From: MED-G17 sp963991985
GTDB taxonomy: Bacteria > Bacteroidota > Bacteroidia > NS11-12g > UBA9320
Direction of reading: 5' to 3'
Assembly: GCA_963991985.1 (NCBI GenBank)
Contig: CAXDRX010000020.1
Coordinates: 1-26,019, forward strand
DNA length: 26,019 bases
Part shown: positions 14,136-22,729 of the stretch, piece after piece
Layout: each line of letters opens with the position of its first letter
Numbering within the stretch: position 1 is the first letter of the stretch
Made by a program: the position numbers and the translations under genes
Notes under the pieces: generated by a model
Databases searched by the model: none
What the model was told of the DNA's origin: nothing
Seen by the model: the letters and a program-made list of their open reading frames with translations, nothing else

Positions 14136-16399
14136 GCATATCGAAGTTTTGCGAATCGGAGAACCAAGGTTTTTTCTCCGAAATCGTCAAATCTAATTTT
14201 CACTTTTTTGTGACTTCCTTCTCCTGTAACTTCCAATACAATGCCATGGCCAAACCTTTCATGTTGCACTTGCTTATCTTTTTTGATATCCTCCATATTT
14301 TGGGGGATAAAGTTTTCAATACTAGGCGGTTTATTGGTTTTTATAGCATAAGCAGGGGTTTGTTTGGGGTTTCGTTTTGAAAATTGAGTTGAACGTCCAA
14401 AACTATTTGTTTTTTTGGCATTGATGGGCAAAGGTTTTTGTTGAAGTACTTTGGTATCCATACTGTAAAACCGGTGGTCGATGTCGTCCAAAAACCTACT
14501 TGGCTCTGAGGGCAAAAGATTCCCATATTTAAATCGAGAAGTGGCAAAGCTAAATGTCAGTTTTGTCATTGCTCTTGTTACGGCCACGTAAAATAGACGC
14601 CTTTCTTCTTCCAATTCCTCTCTGCTATCAATGGCGAGGGCTGAGGGGAATAGATTTTCTTCTAAGCCAGACACATAAACATAAGGAAATTCAAGCCCTT
14701 TGCTCATGTGAATGGTCATTAGTGTTACATGGTCTTCGTTGTCTGATGTCTGATCGAGTGTTGTGAGCAAAGCGATATCCTGCAAGTAATTGGAGAGTGT
14801 TTTTTCTCGATCATCCGTATCATCTTCCACAAATGTTTTGATTCCATTCAACAATTCTTCTATATTTTCAAATCTACTGACCCCTTCAACCGTCCGGTCT
14901 TCCCTCAAAACTTTTAGGAGTCGTGTTGACTTCGCAATATAAAAGGCAGTATCGTAAGCATCTTTTTCCCTTGCCATTATCCTGAAGGTTTCCATCATGG
15001 TGTAAAAATCCTTCAGTTTCTTTAAGGAGGACTTTAATTCTTGGAACTTTTGTCCTTCCGCAATAACTCCATGAATGGATAGATTGTTTTGATTGGCCAA
15101 CACGATAAGTTTGTCCAAAGTTGTTTTTCCTATACCCCTTGCAGGATAATTGATGATCCTTTTAATGGCTTCCTCATCATTTGGGTTTTCAACCAGTCTT
15201 AGGTAGGCAACCAGGTCTTTGATTTCTTTTCTTTGGTAAAAACTGAGTCCGCCATAAATCTTGTAGGGAATATTCATTCTCCGTAAGGCTTCTTCCACAC
15301 TTCTTGATTGTGCATTGGTTCGATACAAAATGGCAAAATGATTGTTTTGAAGCTGATTCTGCATTTTTTCTTCAAAAATGGATTGCGCAATAAAACGTCC
15401 TTCTTCATTGTCTGTAATCGCGCGGATGAGTTTTATTTTTTCGCCGGTGGGATTTTTTGTAAAAACAGTTTTTTTGAGCTGATTTTTGTTTTTTTCAATA
15501 ATGGAGTTTGCTGCTTCTACAATGGTCTTTGTACTGCGATAGTTTTGTTCTAGTTTGAAAACTTTTGCATCCGGGTAATCTTTTTGAAAATTTAAAATAT
15601 TGTCTATGGTTGCACCGCGAAATGAATAAATGCTTTGGGCATCATCTCCAACAACACTAATATTTTCATTTACTGCAGCGAGTTTTTTAACAATCATGTA
15701 TTGGCAAAAATTGGTGTCCTGATATTCATCTACCATAGTAAAAGAAAATCTGTGTTGATACTTGTTCAAGACATCTAGTTGGTGCTTGAACAAAAAGTGG
15801 GTTTTGAGAAGTAAATCATCAAAATCCATTGCCCCCGCTTTGAAGCAACGGTCTGCATAGTTTCGGTAAATTTCAGCAATTTTGGGTTTGGCACTTTCGG
15901 CGTCAGCGGCCATCAGGTCATCTCTTTGGAAATAGTTCTCTGAGGTGATGAGATTGTTTTTTGCGTTGGAAATTCGGCCATATACCATATTGGGTTTGTA
16001 TACTTTTTCGTTCAACCCCATTTCTTTAACAATGCTTTTTATTAAACTCTTTGTATCATCGGCATCGTAAATGGTAAAATTTCTTGGGTAGCCCAATTTC
16101 TCCGCTTCTATTCTTAAAATTTTTGCAAACACAGAATGAAAGGTGCCCATCCATAAATTTCTTGCTTCCAAACCAACTATTTTTTCTATTCGCTCTCTCA
16201 TTTCTCGCGCTGCTTTGTTGGTAAACGTTAAGGCAAGGATATTAAAGGGGTCTACACCATTTTCCATAAGGTAAGCAATTCTGTAGGTAAGTACCCTTGT
16301 CTTTCCAGAGCCTGCACCAGCAATGATTAAAGAAGGCCCTGCAGTATGAGTTACCGCTTCTTTTTGGGCCTGATTTAATTGCGTAAGATAGGAAGACAT
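14132..16399 (-). CDS. UvrD/PcrA-type superfamily 1 DNA helicase
   Basis: 3'-to-5' DNA helicase used in nucleotide-excision and mismatch repair and in clearing obstacles at forks. The 755 residues show the SF1A order: Q-motif (LNQAQKEAVTH, 8-18), Walker A AGAGSGKT with K33, LALTFTNKAAREM (Ia), DEYQDTN (224-230, Walker B), GDDAQSIYSFRGA (III), QNYRST (IV), TLMTIHMSKGLEFPYVYVSG (V) and RRLFYVAVTRA (VI). A small C-terminal tudor-like domain (QHERFGHGIVLEV... to RFAKLRYA) matches PcrA/UvrD C-termini that bind RNA polymerase. It is the first gene of the long minus-strand run. uvrD and pcrA cannot be told apart here, so no symbol is given. Confidence 0.96.
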   Translation of the reverse strand: MSSYLTQLNQAQKEAVTHTAGPSLIIAGAGSGKTRVLTYRIAYLMENGVDPFNILALTFTNKAAREMRERIEKIVGLEARNLWMGTFHSVFAKILRIEAEKLGYPRNFTIYDADDTKSLIKSIVKEMGLNEKVYKPNMVYGRISNAKNNLITSENYFQRDDLMAADAESAKPKIAEIYRNYADRCFKAGAMDFDDLLLKTHFLFKHQLDVLNKYQHRFSFTMVDEYQDTNFCQYMIVKKLAAVNENISVVGDDAQSIYSFRGATIDNILNFQKDYPDAKVFKLEQNYRSTKTIVEAANSIIEKNKNQLKKTVFTKNPTGEKIKLIRAITDNEEGRFIAQSIFEEKMQNQLQNNHFAILYRTNAQSRSVEEALRRMNIPYKIYGGLSFYQRKEIKDLVAYLRLVENPNDEEAIKRIINYPARGIGKTTLDKLIVLANQNNLSIHGVIAEGQKFQELKSSLKKLKDFYTMMETFRIMAREKDAYDTAFYIAKSTRLLKVLREDRTVEGVSRFENIEELLNGIKTFVEDDTDDREKTLSNYLQDIALLTTLDQTSDNEDHVTLMTIHMSKGLEFPYVYVSGLEENLFPSALAIDSREELEEERRLFYVAVTRAMTKLTFSFATSRFKYGNLLPSEPSRFLDDIDHRFYSMDTKVLQQKPLPINAKKTNSFGRSTQFSKRNPKQTPAYAIKTNKPPSIENFIPQNMEDIKKDKQVQHERFGHGIVLEVTGEGSHKKVKIRFDDFGEKTLVLRFAKLRYA

Positions 16400-16407
16400 T
16401 GAATCTC

Positions 16408-16415
16408 CAAATGTA
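16408..16415 (-). promoter_or_regulatory. Candidate -7 promoter element for the uvrD-truB-ribF run
   Basis: The minus strand reads TACATTTG, a perfect match to the Bacteroidota -7 consensus TAnnTTTG, eight bases before the uvrD ATG. If used, transcription would start almost at the start codon, giving a near-leaderless mRNA. No TTG is seen at the expected -33 distance, so the assignment rests on the -7 match and its position in an 83-base divergent gap. Confidence 0.35.
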
Positions 16416-16482
16416 AAATTACCAGTAAGTTCTTTTTGTATGACAGGGTTTTATTTATTCACATCTTATTTATTTGCGTAAA

Positions 16483-17025
16483 ATGATTGTTTTTGAAACA
16501 AATCTCAACGATGCATTGCTCATTCAACCTAGAATTTTTGGAGATCAAAGGGGTTTTTTCTTTGAAACTTATCAGAAAAATAGATACCAAAAAGAGGGAA
16601 TGGATTTTCAATTTGTGCAAGATAATTTGAGCAGGTCTTCAAGAGGAACGCTTAGAGGACTCCATTTTCAGGTCCCTCCTTATGCGCAGGGAAAATTGGT
16701 TTATGTTTTAGAGGGAGCAGTATTGGATGTTATTGTTGATCTTCGAAAAAAATCTTCCTCTTATGGGCATAGCTTTCAAGTAGAACTTTCAGCGGAAAAT
16801 AAGAAACAACTGTGGGTGCCCCCTGGTTTTGCCCATGGATTTTTGGTGCTTAGTGATTCGGCTCTTTTTGCTTACAAATGCACGCATTATTATAATCAAG
16901 AAGCTGAGGGCGGGATTTTGTGGTCAGACCCATTTTTAAAAATTAAATGGCCGATAGACTCCCCCTTGCTTTCTGAAAAGGACAGTAACCTGCCCACATG
17001 GGAAAATCTGAAAAGTCCTTTTTAG
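16483..17025 (+). CDS. rfbC: dTDP-4-dehydrorhamnose 3,5-epimerase
   Basis: Cupin-fold enzyme that inverts C3 and C5 of dTDP-4-keto-6-deoxyglucose on the way to dTDP-rhamnose and related sugars; 180 residues from the ATG. A TTG three codons upstream (16474) is also in frame, but the ATG fits family N-termini. Motifs: FGDQRGFFFETY (19-30), QDNLSRSSRGTLRGLHFQ with catalytic His61, KLVYVLEGAVLDVIVDLR, WVPPGFAHGFLVLSD, and the catalytic Tyr region CTHYYNQEAEGGI (about 136-137). The core catalytic residues are present, so it should be a true epimerase. The other rhamnose genes (rfbA, rfbB, rfbD) are absent nearby, and it is next to a methionine sulfoxide reductase with a gap of 45 bases. Confidence 0.95.
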   Translation: MIVFETNLNDALLIQPRIFGDQRGFFFETYQKNRYQKEGMDFQFVQDNLSRSSRGTLRGLHFQVPPYAQGKLVYVLEGAVLDVIVDLRKKSSSYGHSFQVELSAENKKQLWVPPGFAHGFLVLSDSALFAYKCTHYYNQEAEGGILWSDPFLKIKWPIDSPLLSEKDSNLPTWENLKSPF

Positions 17026-17070
17026 TTGTTCTTAAAAAAACCAAGTAGAAAAACCAATGTTTATTGAAAA

Positions 17071-18159
17071 ATGAAGACTCGTTTTTTTGCATTGATTTGT
17101 TTTGTTGTTTTTTTTTCTTGCAAAGGACAAAATCAATCCAAATTACCTTCAGCGAATGACACTGAAAATGAAATGAAAGACCTTATTAAACAATTGCAAA
17201 CAAAACAAAGAGATGGTCACCAATCTCCGTACAATTCACTGAGTAAGTTTGAGTCCTATGTGTTGAACGAAAAGGCAACAGAAAGAGCATATACGGGAGA
17301 ATTTTATGCGCACAAGGCCCAAGGAGTTTACATGTGCAAAAAATGTGCTGCTCCGCTTTATACCAGTACGTCAAAGTTTGAGAGTCATTGTGGGTGGCCC
17401 AGTTTTGACGATGAAATTGAAAATGCAGTAACTCGAATACCAGATCAAGATGGTAGAAGAACTGAAATTGTTTGCAACAATTGCAAGGGACATTTGGGAC
17501 ATGTTTTTCTGGGCGAGGGATTTACAAAGAAAAATACTCGTCATTGTGTCAATTCTGCCAGTTTAAATTTTGTGGCTTTGGAAAATAATGAAGAAGTCAG
17601 CAGAAAAGATCATACGAAAGACACTGCGACCTTTGGTGCAGGATGCTTTTGGTGTGTGGAAGCAATATTTCAAAATTTAAAAGGCGTAAGTAAGGTAGAA
17701 AGTGGTTATTCAGGAGGGCAATTGAAAAACCCGACATACAAAGAAGTTTGTTCTGGTATTTCGGGGCATGCGGAAGTAGCTCAAATTGTTTTTGACTCGT
17801 CAATCATAACTTACAATCAGTTGCTTGAAATATTTTTTCACGTACACGACCCTACGACGCCAAATAGGCAAGGGGCCGACATCGGCACACAGTACAGAAG
17901 TGTAATTTTTTATCACACAGCCAAACAACAAAAAGAGGCTAGAAAAATATTGGATAAAATAGAAAATTCAGGATTATGGAACGAAAAAATAGTAACAGAA
18001 ATTGAACCGTTAATCAATTACTATCCAGCGGAAGATTATCATCAAAATTATTACAAAAACAATCCAAATCAAGGCTATTGTTCAATAGTCATTGCGCCCA
18101 AACTCAGAAAATTTAAAAAGGAATATGCTGATTTATTGGTAGATTCCTCCGGGAAATAA
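17071..18159 (+). CDS. msrBA: Bifunctional methionine sulfoxide reductase MsrB-MsrA fusion, lipoprotein
   Basis: Repairs both R- and S-methionine sulfoxide in proteins. The N-terminus is a lipoprotein signal ending FFSC (Cys17), so the enzyme is probably membrane-anchored outside the cytoplasm. MsrB domain (about 55-170): zinc ligands C89, C92, C135 and C138, GWPSF (108-112) and catalytic Cys159 in RHCVNSASL. MsrA domain (about 185-355): GCFWC with catalytic Cys192, then SGYSGG, HAEVAQI, and the GTQYRS and YHQNYY blocks. The 362 residues contain the domains in B-A order, the reverse of the PilB type but common in Bacteroidota. Reducing power probably comes from a periplasmic thioredoxin-like partner not seen here. 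The stop abuts the convergent floA stop with no gap. Confidence 0.95.
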   Translation: MKTRFFALICFVVFFSCKGQNQSKLPSANDTENEMKDLIKQLQTKQRDGHQSPYNSLSKFESYVLNEKATERAYTGEFYAHKAQGVYMCKKCAAPLYTSTSKFESHCGWPSFDDEIENAVTRIPDQDGRRTEIVCNNCKGHLGHVFLGEGFTKKNTRHCVNSASLNFVALENNEEVSRKDHTKDTATFGAGCFWCVEAIFQNLKGVSKVESGYSGGQLKNPTYKEVCSGISGHAEVAQIVFDSSIITYNQLLEIFFHVHDPTTPNRQGADIGTQYRSVIFYHTAKQQKEARKILDKIENSGLWNEKIVTEIEPLINYYPAEDYHQNYYKNNPNQGYCSIVIAPKLRKFKKEYADLLVDSSGK

Positions 18160-19131
18160 TTATTTCTTCTTTTTGGGCTCGTTTTTTCCAATGCTTTCAC
18201 GCATATCTGTGTCGGCTTGGATGTTCTGAAGCTTATAATAATCCATTATCCCCAAATTTCCACCTCGAAAAGCCTCAGCAATGGCCATAGGAATTTCGGC
18301 TTCTGCTAAAATTACTTTGGCTTTTGCATCTTGTGCTTTGGCTTTGTTTTCTTGTTCAGCTGCTACTGCTTGCGCCCTTCTTTCTTCAGCTTTTGCATTG
18401 GCCACTTTTAAATCTGCCTCTGCCTGATCAGTTTGTAACTCAGCTCCAATATTCTTTCCGATATCAATATCAGCAATATCAATGGATAAAATTTCAAATG
18501 CAGTTCCTGCGTCCAATCCTTTGGCCAAAACTACTCGACTAATACTATCGGGATTTTCTAAAACGTCGGTGTGCGCATCGGCAGATCCTATGGTTGTTAC
18601 AATGCCTTCCCCAACTCTCGCCAAAATGGTATCCTCTCCAGCGCCTCCTACCAATTGGTGGATATTGGCCCGGACGGTCACACGAGCTTTGGCAACCAAT
18701 TGAATTCCATCTTTGGCTACCGCAGCCACAGGAGGTGTGTTGATGACCCGAGGGTTTACAGAAAGTTGTACGGCGTCGCTCACATCTCTTCCAGCCAAAT
18801 CTATGGCAGTTGCCATTTTAAATTCGAGGGGTATGTTGGCCTTATCGGCAGAAATCAATGCACGAATTACATTGTTTACATTGCCACCAGCCAAATAGTG
18901 TGTTTCAAGTTCATTGCTCGTGAGTTTAAGTCCTGCTTTGGTTGAATTTATAAGTGCATTGACAATAAGCGAAGGAGGAACCTTACGGATTCTCATCAAA
19001 AATAGCTGGACAATACTTACTCGAACACCGGAAACAATGGCTGTGAACCACAAGCCTACAGGGATAAAATAGAGAAACAGGAATACAACAAGCAGGATTC
19101 CCAAAATCATAAAGATGAACGTTAAAGTCAT
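18160..19131 (-). CDS. floA: Flotillin-like protein FloA
   Basis: Membrane scaffold protein of the FloA (former YqfA/UPF0365) family, which organises membrane microdomains and affects fluidity. The 323 residues start with a hydrophobic hairpin (about 3-35), followed by the SPFH-like domain with RIRKVPPSLIVN, ELETHYLAGGNVNNVIRALI, the LAGRDV and VNPRVINTPPVAAVAKDGI blocks, and TILARVGEGIVTTIGSA. An Ala/Glu/Lys-rich coiled-coil segment (about 230-285) ends in AEAFRGGNLGIMDYYKLQNI. The sequence is close to Bacillus FloA throughout. The NfeD-like partner gene that often lies next to floA is not seen here. It shares a 73-base divergent gap with lptD. Confidence 0.96.
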   Translation of the reverse strand: MTLTFIFMILGILLVVFLFLYFIPVGLWFTAIVSGVRVSIVQLFLMRIRKVPPSLIVNALINSTKAGLKLTSNELETHYLAGGNVNNVIRALISADKANIPLEFKMATAIDLAGRDVSDAVQLSVNPRVINTPPVAAVAKDGIQLVAKARVTVRANIHQLVGGAGEDTILARVGEGIVTTIGSADAHTDVLENPDSISRVVLAKGLDAGTAFEILSIDIADIDIGKNIGAELQTDQAEADLKVANAKAEERRAQAVAAEQENKAKAQDAKAKVILAEAEIPMAIAEAFRGGNLGIMDYYKLQNIQADTDMRESIGKNEPKKKK

Positions 19132-19150
19132 TTTTCGTATCGAAGAAAAT

Positions 19151-19158
19151 CAAAAATA
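19151..19158 (-). promoter_or_regulatory. Candidate -7 promoter element for floA
   Basis: The minus strand reads TATTTTTG, a perfect TAnnTTTG match, 19 bases before the floA ATG. This spacing gives a short untranslated leader of roughly 12-14 bases, normal for the phylum. A -33 TTG is not visible at the usual distance. Confidence 0.38.
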
Positions 19159-19198
19159 AGAAATATTGCTTGGTAGGACATCTTTTTTGTTTTTGGAA

Positions 19199-19207
19199 TA
19201 ATTTTTG
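19199..19207 (+). promoter_or_regulatory. Weak -7-like element upstream of lptD
   Basis: Plus strand TAATTTTTG resembles TAnnTTTG with one extra base between TA and TTTG. It overlaps the first possible lptD start (TTG at 19205). If it is a true promoter, translation must begin downstream, and the TTG at 19265 becomes the better start. Confidence 0.2.
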
Positions 19208-21823
19208 CGGCTTTCTCAAATTTCAAATTGGGTTCTAAAAAAGGGACTGTTAATTTGCCAAAAATTGGGGCGAAAAGATTTAAATAAAAAAACGAGATTA
19301 AAAACCCTTGTGTTTTTTCTCTTGATTTTTATAGTGCTTGTGGACAGCAGCTTAGCTCAAGAGGATACCATTTATCAGCAAAGAAAGGATACATTTTCTA
19401 TCCCCATTAGTAAAAATTCTCCGGAGGAACAAATTGATTATTTTGCACAAGACTCTATTTTCTTTGACTTAAAAGCACAAAAAATATATCTACACAATAA
19501 GGCATGGGTCAGTTTTGAAAAAATGAAATTAGAGGCCGACTCTATTGTTGTAGATTTTAGAACAAAGAAAGTATTTGCTTTTGGTGTAAAGGACTCGGCC
19601 GGTGTTCTAGTCGGGAAGCCTATTTTTTCAGACAAGGATAAAAAATTTGGTGCCTTGTGGATGCAATACGATTTTGAAAAAAGAGAGGGCCTAAGTGGCA
19701 ATGTAATTACCAAAGAAGGGGAAGGATATATCCATAGCAAAAAAATATTGAGAGACTCTGTGGGTCAGATTTATGGGAAAACAACAAAATACACCACTTG
19801 TGATTTGGAACACCCACACTTTTGGATTGAATCCAAACGAATTAAAGTTGTGCCCCAAAAGTTGTTCATCAGCGGCCCTGCCAATTTGGTTTTTGAAGGT
19901 GTTCGTACCCCACTTGTAGTCCCTTTTGCTTTGTTCCCTGTACAAAGTGAAAAATCCAAGGGTATCATTTTTCCAACCTACGGAGAAGATGCCAGAAGGG
20001 GTTTTTTTTTGAGAGATTTTGGGTATTTCTACCCGATAAATGATTTTTTGGATGCGATGGTTTCGGGGAGTTTTTATTTCAGAGGGAGTTGGGCAGCGAA
20101 CTTCCAGAGCAATTATAAAAAAAGATACAAATACAATGGCAACATGAGACTTAGCTATGCACAAAACTATTTTGAACAGTCCGAGTCTTTGGAAAGATTG
20201 GGAAGCCAGGATTTTTCCGTTCGATGGTTTTTCAATAGAGACCCCAAGGCCAGCAAGAATTCTAATTTTCGGGCCAACGTAGATTACAACACGAAAAATT
20301 ATTTGAAAAACAACAATTCAATGTCTTACAATGATTTGACCCGAAACAATGCCAATTCAAATATTTCCTTCAGCAAAAGTCTTTTTGAAGGAAAGTTAAA
20401 TTTTTCTAGCAATGCCCGAATGGATCAAGACCTGGCCAAAAATCAAATCAACCTTACCTTACCCAATGTCAATACATCCGTCTCCCGAATTTTGCCTTTT
20501 TCCGAAAGTAAAACGGATGCTAAAATTTTAAAAACGCTAGGTTTTAGTTATAATTCATCTTTTCAGAATAGGGTAGCAGTCGCAGATTCAAATCTATTTT
20601 TGGGAAGTACTTTTAGAGATAGTTTTGATTTGGGCGTTGTTCATAGAATACCCATTTCTACGTCAACCAAAGTTTTCAAATATTTTAGTTTCAGTCCTTC
20701 CATTGCCTTATCGGATTATTGGTACTTCAGAGAAAATCAGAAAACCTACAATCAAGAATTACAAAAAATAGAAACCAATACCATAAACAAATTTTCTAGG
20801 TTAGCGGAAATCTCAACAAATGCAAGTCTCACAACGACAGTGTACGGTCAAAAAAATTTTTCTGCAGGAAGTAAGGTAAAGGCAATCCGCCATGTGATGT
20901 GGCCAAGCATTAATGCAAGCTGGCGACCAGATTATTCCCAAGGAAAGGCATTGGGCTACAGAACAGTGCAATCCGATAGTCAAGGAAATAATACGATCTA
21001 CAACATCTATGACGGAAACTTTCAGGGCAGGCCTTCCGGAAAATCCAATGCCAGAATGGGTTTTGGTTTGAGGAATAATTTAGAAATGAAAGTTCGGGAT
21101 GAAACCGACACGGTAAAGCAAGAAAAAAAGGTAAAAATTATTGAAAGTTTTTCTATTTCCTCTGGCTACAATTTTTTGGCAGATAGTCTAAAATTGAGCA
21201 ATATTTCATTGAATGGGAATACCACCTTATTTAAAAAAATGAGGGTCAATTTTTCAGGCAATATCAACCCCTATCTGCAAGTCCAAGATGTTGACGGTAA
21301 TGTGAGAACAATCAATAAACTATGGTTGTCTAGGGGAACCTTAGGCCCGCTAACTTCTGCAAACATCTCTATGTCAACCTCTCTAAATCAAAAAGTTTTT
21401 GAAAATAGGCAAGAACGTTTGGCCAATGAAAACAGACAAAATGATTTGGACTATCAGTTGCTTGTCGATTATCCTGACGCATTTGTTGATTTCAGTATAC
21501 CATGGGACTTGAGGATTAATTATAATCTGAGGTACATAAAAAATCCATTTAGACCCTCTTCAGTAGATCAAAAAATGTCTTTAAGTGGCAGCCTAAATTT
21601 AACCGAAAACTGGAAGATAGAACTCAACTCAGGCTATGATTTTTCTGGCAAGGAATTGATTGCTACACGTATCAATTTTTACCGAAATTTACACTGCTGG
21701 GAATTTAGTTTTAATTGGATACCCTCTGGGACTTATCGTCAATTTGTTTTTACCCTCAGACCTAAATCAAGCACGCTTCAAGATCTAAAGATTAATAGAC
21801 GCAGAAATTGGTGGACAAACTGA
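19205..21823 (+). CDS. lptD: LptD-like LPS assembly outer-membrane protein (Bacteroidota type)
   Basis: Outer-membrane beta-barrel that inserts lipopolysaccharide into the outer leaflet; up to 872 residues. A signal peptide lies at about 30-51 (TLVFFLLIFIVLVDSSLAQ). An N-terminal OstA/LptA-like jellyroll domain follows (about 75-240: repeated strands such as KAQKIYLHNKAWVSFEKMKLEAD, YTTCDLEHPHFWIESKRIKV in part), then FPTYGEDARRGFFLRDFGYF, the start of the barrel, whose alternating polar and aromatic strands run to the C-terminus. There is no ATG before the signal peptide. Both candidate starts are TTG (19205, or 19265 giving 852 residues); the second leaves a better-shaped signal peptide. 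The stop TGA abuts the pirin stop. LptE is not identifiable nearby, as expected in this phylum. Confidence 0.9.
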   Translation: MRLSQISNWVLKKGLLICQKLGRKDLNKKTRLKTLVFFLLIFIVLVDSSLAQEDTIYQQRKDTFSIPISKNSPEEQIDYFAQDSIFFDLKAQKIYLHNKAWVSFEKMKLEADSIVVDFRTKKVFAFGVKDSAGVLVGKPIFSDKDKKFGALWMQYDFEKREGLSGNVITKEGEGYIHSKKILRDSVGQIYGKTTKYTTCDLEHPHFWIESKRIKVVPQKLFISGPANLVFEGVRTPLVVPFALFPVQSEKSKGIIFPTYGEDARRGFFLRDFGYFYPINDFLDAMVSGSFYFRGSWAANFQSNYKKRYKYNGNMRLSYAQNYFEQSESLERLGSQDFSVRWFFNRDPKASKNSNFRANVDYNTKNYLKNNNSMSYNDLTRNNANSNISFSKSLFEGKLNFSSNARMDQDLAKNQINLTLPNVNTSVSRILPFSESKTDAKILKTLGFSYNSSFQNRVAVADSNLFLGSTFRDSFDLGVVHRIPISTSTKVFKYFSFSPSIALSDYWYFRENQKTYNQELQKIETNTINKFSRLAEISTNASLTTTVYGQKNFSAGSKVKAIRHVMWPSINASWRPDYSQGKALGYRTVQSDSQGNNTIYNIYDGNFQGRPSGKSNARMGFGLRNNLEMKVRDETDTVKQEKKVKIIESFSISSGYNFLADSLKLSNISLNGNTTLFKKMRVNFSGNINPYLQVQDVDGNVRTINKLWLSRGTLGPLTSANISMSTSLNQKVFENRQERLANENRQNDLDYQLLVDYPDAFVDFSIPWDLRINYNLRYIKNPFRPSSVDQKMSLSGSLNLTENWKIELNSGYDFSGKELIATRINFYRNLHCWEFSFNWIPSGTYRQFVFTLRPKSSTLQDLKINRRRNWWTN

Positions 21824-22705
21824 TCATTCTAGATGTCCAAATTTTCCAGCGTGAAATTCGTCTATCGATTGTTGAATTTCTTCTCTAGTATTCATAACGA
21901 ATGGCCCATATTGCACCACTGGCTCATTGATGGGTTCTCCACTCAAAAAAACCAATTGGCATTTGTTTTGGGTTTCAATTTGAATGTCAAGGCCTAAGTT
22001 TTTCATTACTGCCAAACCGTTTTCAGGAAGAATTTGATTGTTTATTTTGGCATGCCCATTACAAGACAAAAGAAAAGTATTCCAATGCTCATGAGATCCA
22101 AATGAAACTGATTTTCCAGGCAATAGATCAAAAACAATGAGCTGCATCGGGGAAAACGTTTTGGCCGGGCCTTTTACTCCATTAAAATTTCCAGCGATAA
22201 CCCTTGCAACTCCAGCATTGTTTTCTAGCTCACAAATACCCATATGATGCTCTTTTAATTCTTGGTATTTTGGATTGGTATTTTTGTCTTTTTTTGGAAG
22301 ATTTACCCACAACTGAATCATCTGAAATGCGCCCCCCTCTTTGGAAAAACGCTCGCTGTGGTATTCTTTGTGCAATATGCCGCTGCCAGCTGTCATCCAT
22401 TGTACATCGCCAGATTTAATCACTCCCCTATTCCCATAACTATCATGATGGGCTATTTCTCCTTTAAATGCAAGGGTAACCGTTTCAAAACCTTTGTGAG
22501 GATGCACACCAACACCACGAGGGGTATCGGTCGGGGGAAACGCTATTTCTGGATTGTAGTCTAAAAGTAAAAAAGGACTGGTTCGGGAGGAATCTAATTT
22601 GTATTTTTCAGAGAAAAAACCGTGAACTCGAAAGCCGTCACCTACCATGTGTGGTGGTGGTGGCTCAATAATGGCATCAATTTTTCTTTGCATGATGAAG
22701 TTCAA
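21824..22705 (-). CDS. Pirin family protein
   Basis: Bicupin of the pirin family, 293 residues. The N-terminal cupin keeps all four metal ligands: H68 and H70 in HPHKGFET, H112 and E114 in HKEYH. Other signature pieces are RGVGVHPH, GDVQWMTAGSGI and QLWVNLP. Bacterial pirins such as E. coli YhhW have quercetin 2,3-dioxygenase activity in vitro, while their physiological role is unsettled; redox sensing has been proposed for others. The first ATG (22705) is used; Met5 (22693) is an equally plausible start. It follows dcd by 24 bases and is likely cotranscribed. Nothing in the context reveals its substrate. Confidence 0.93.
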   Translation of the reverse strand: MNFIMQRKIDAIIEPPPPHMVGDGFRVHGFFSEKYKLDSSRTSPFLLLDYNPEIAFPPTDTPRGVGVHPHKGFETVTLAFKGEIAHHDSYGNRGVIKSGDVQWMTAGSGILHKEYHSERFSKEGGAFQMIQLWVNLPKKDKNTNPKYQELKEHHMGICELENNAGVARVIAGNFNGVKGPAKTFSPMQLIVFDLLPGKSVSFGSHEHWNTFLLSCNGHAKINNQILPENGLAVMKNLGLDIQIETQNKCQLVFLSGEPINEPVVQYGPFVMNTREEIQQSIDEFHAGKFGHLE

Positions 22706-22729
22706 ACAATCTTGATTTTAGAAAGTTGC

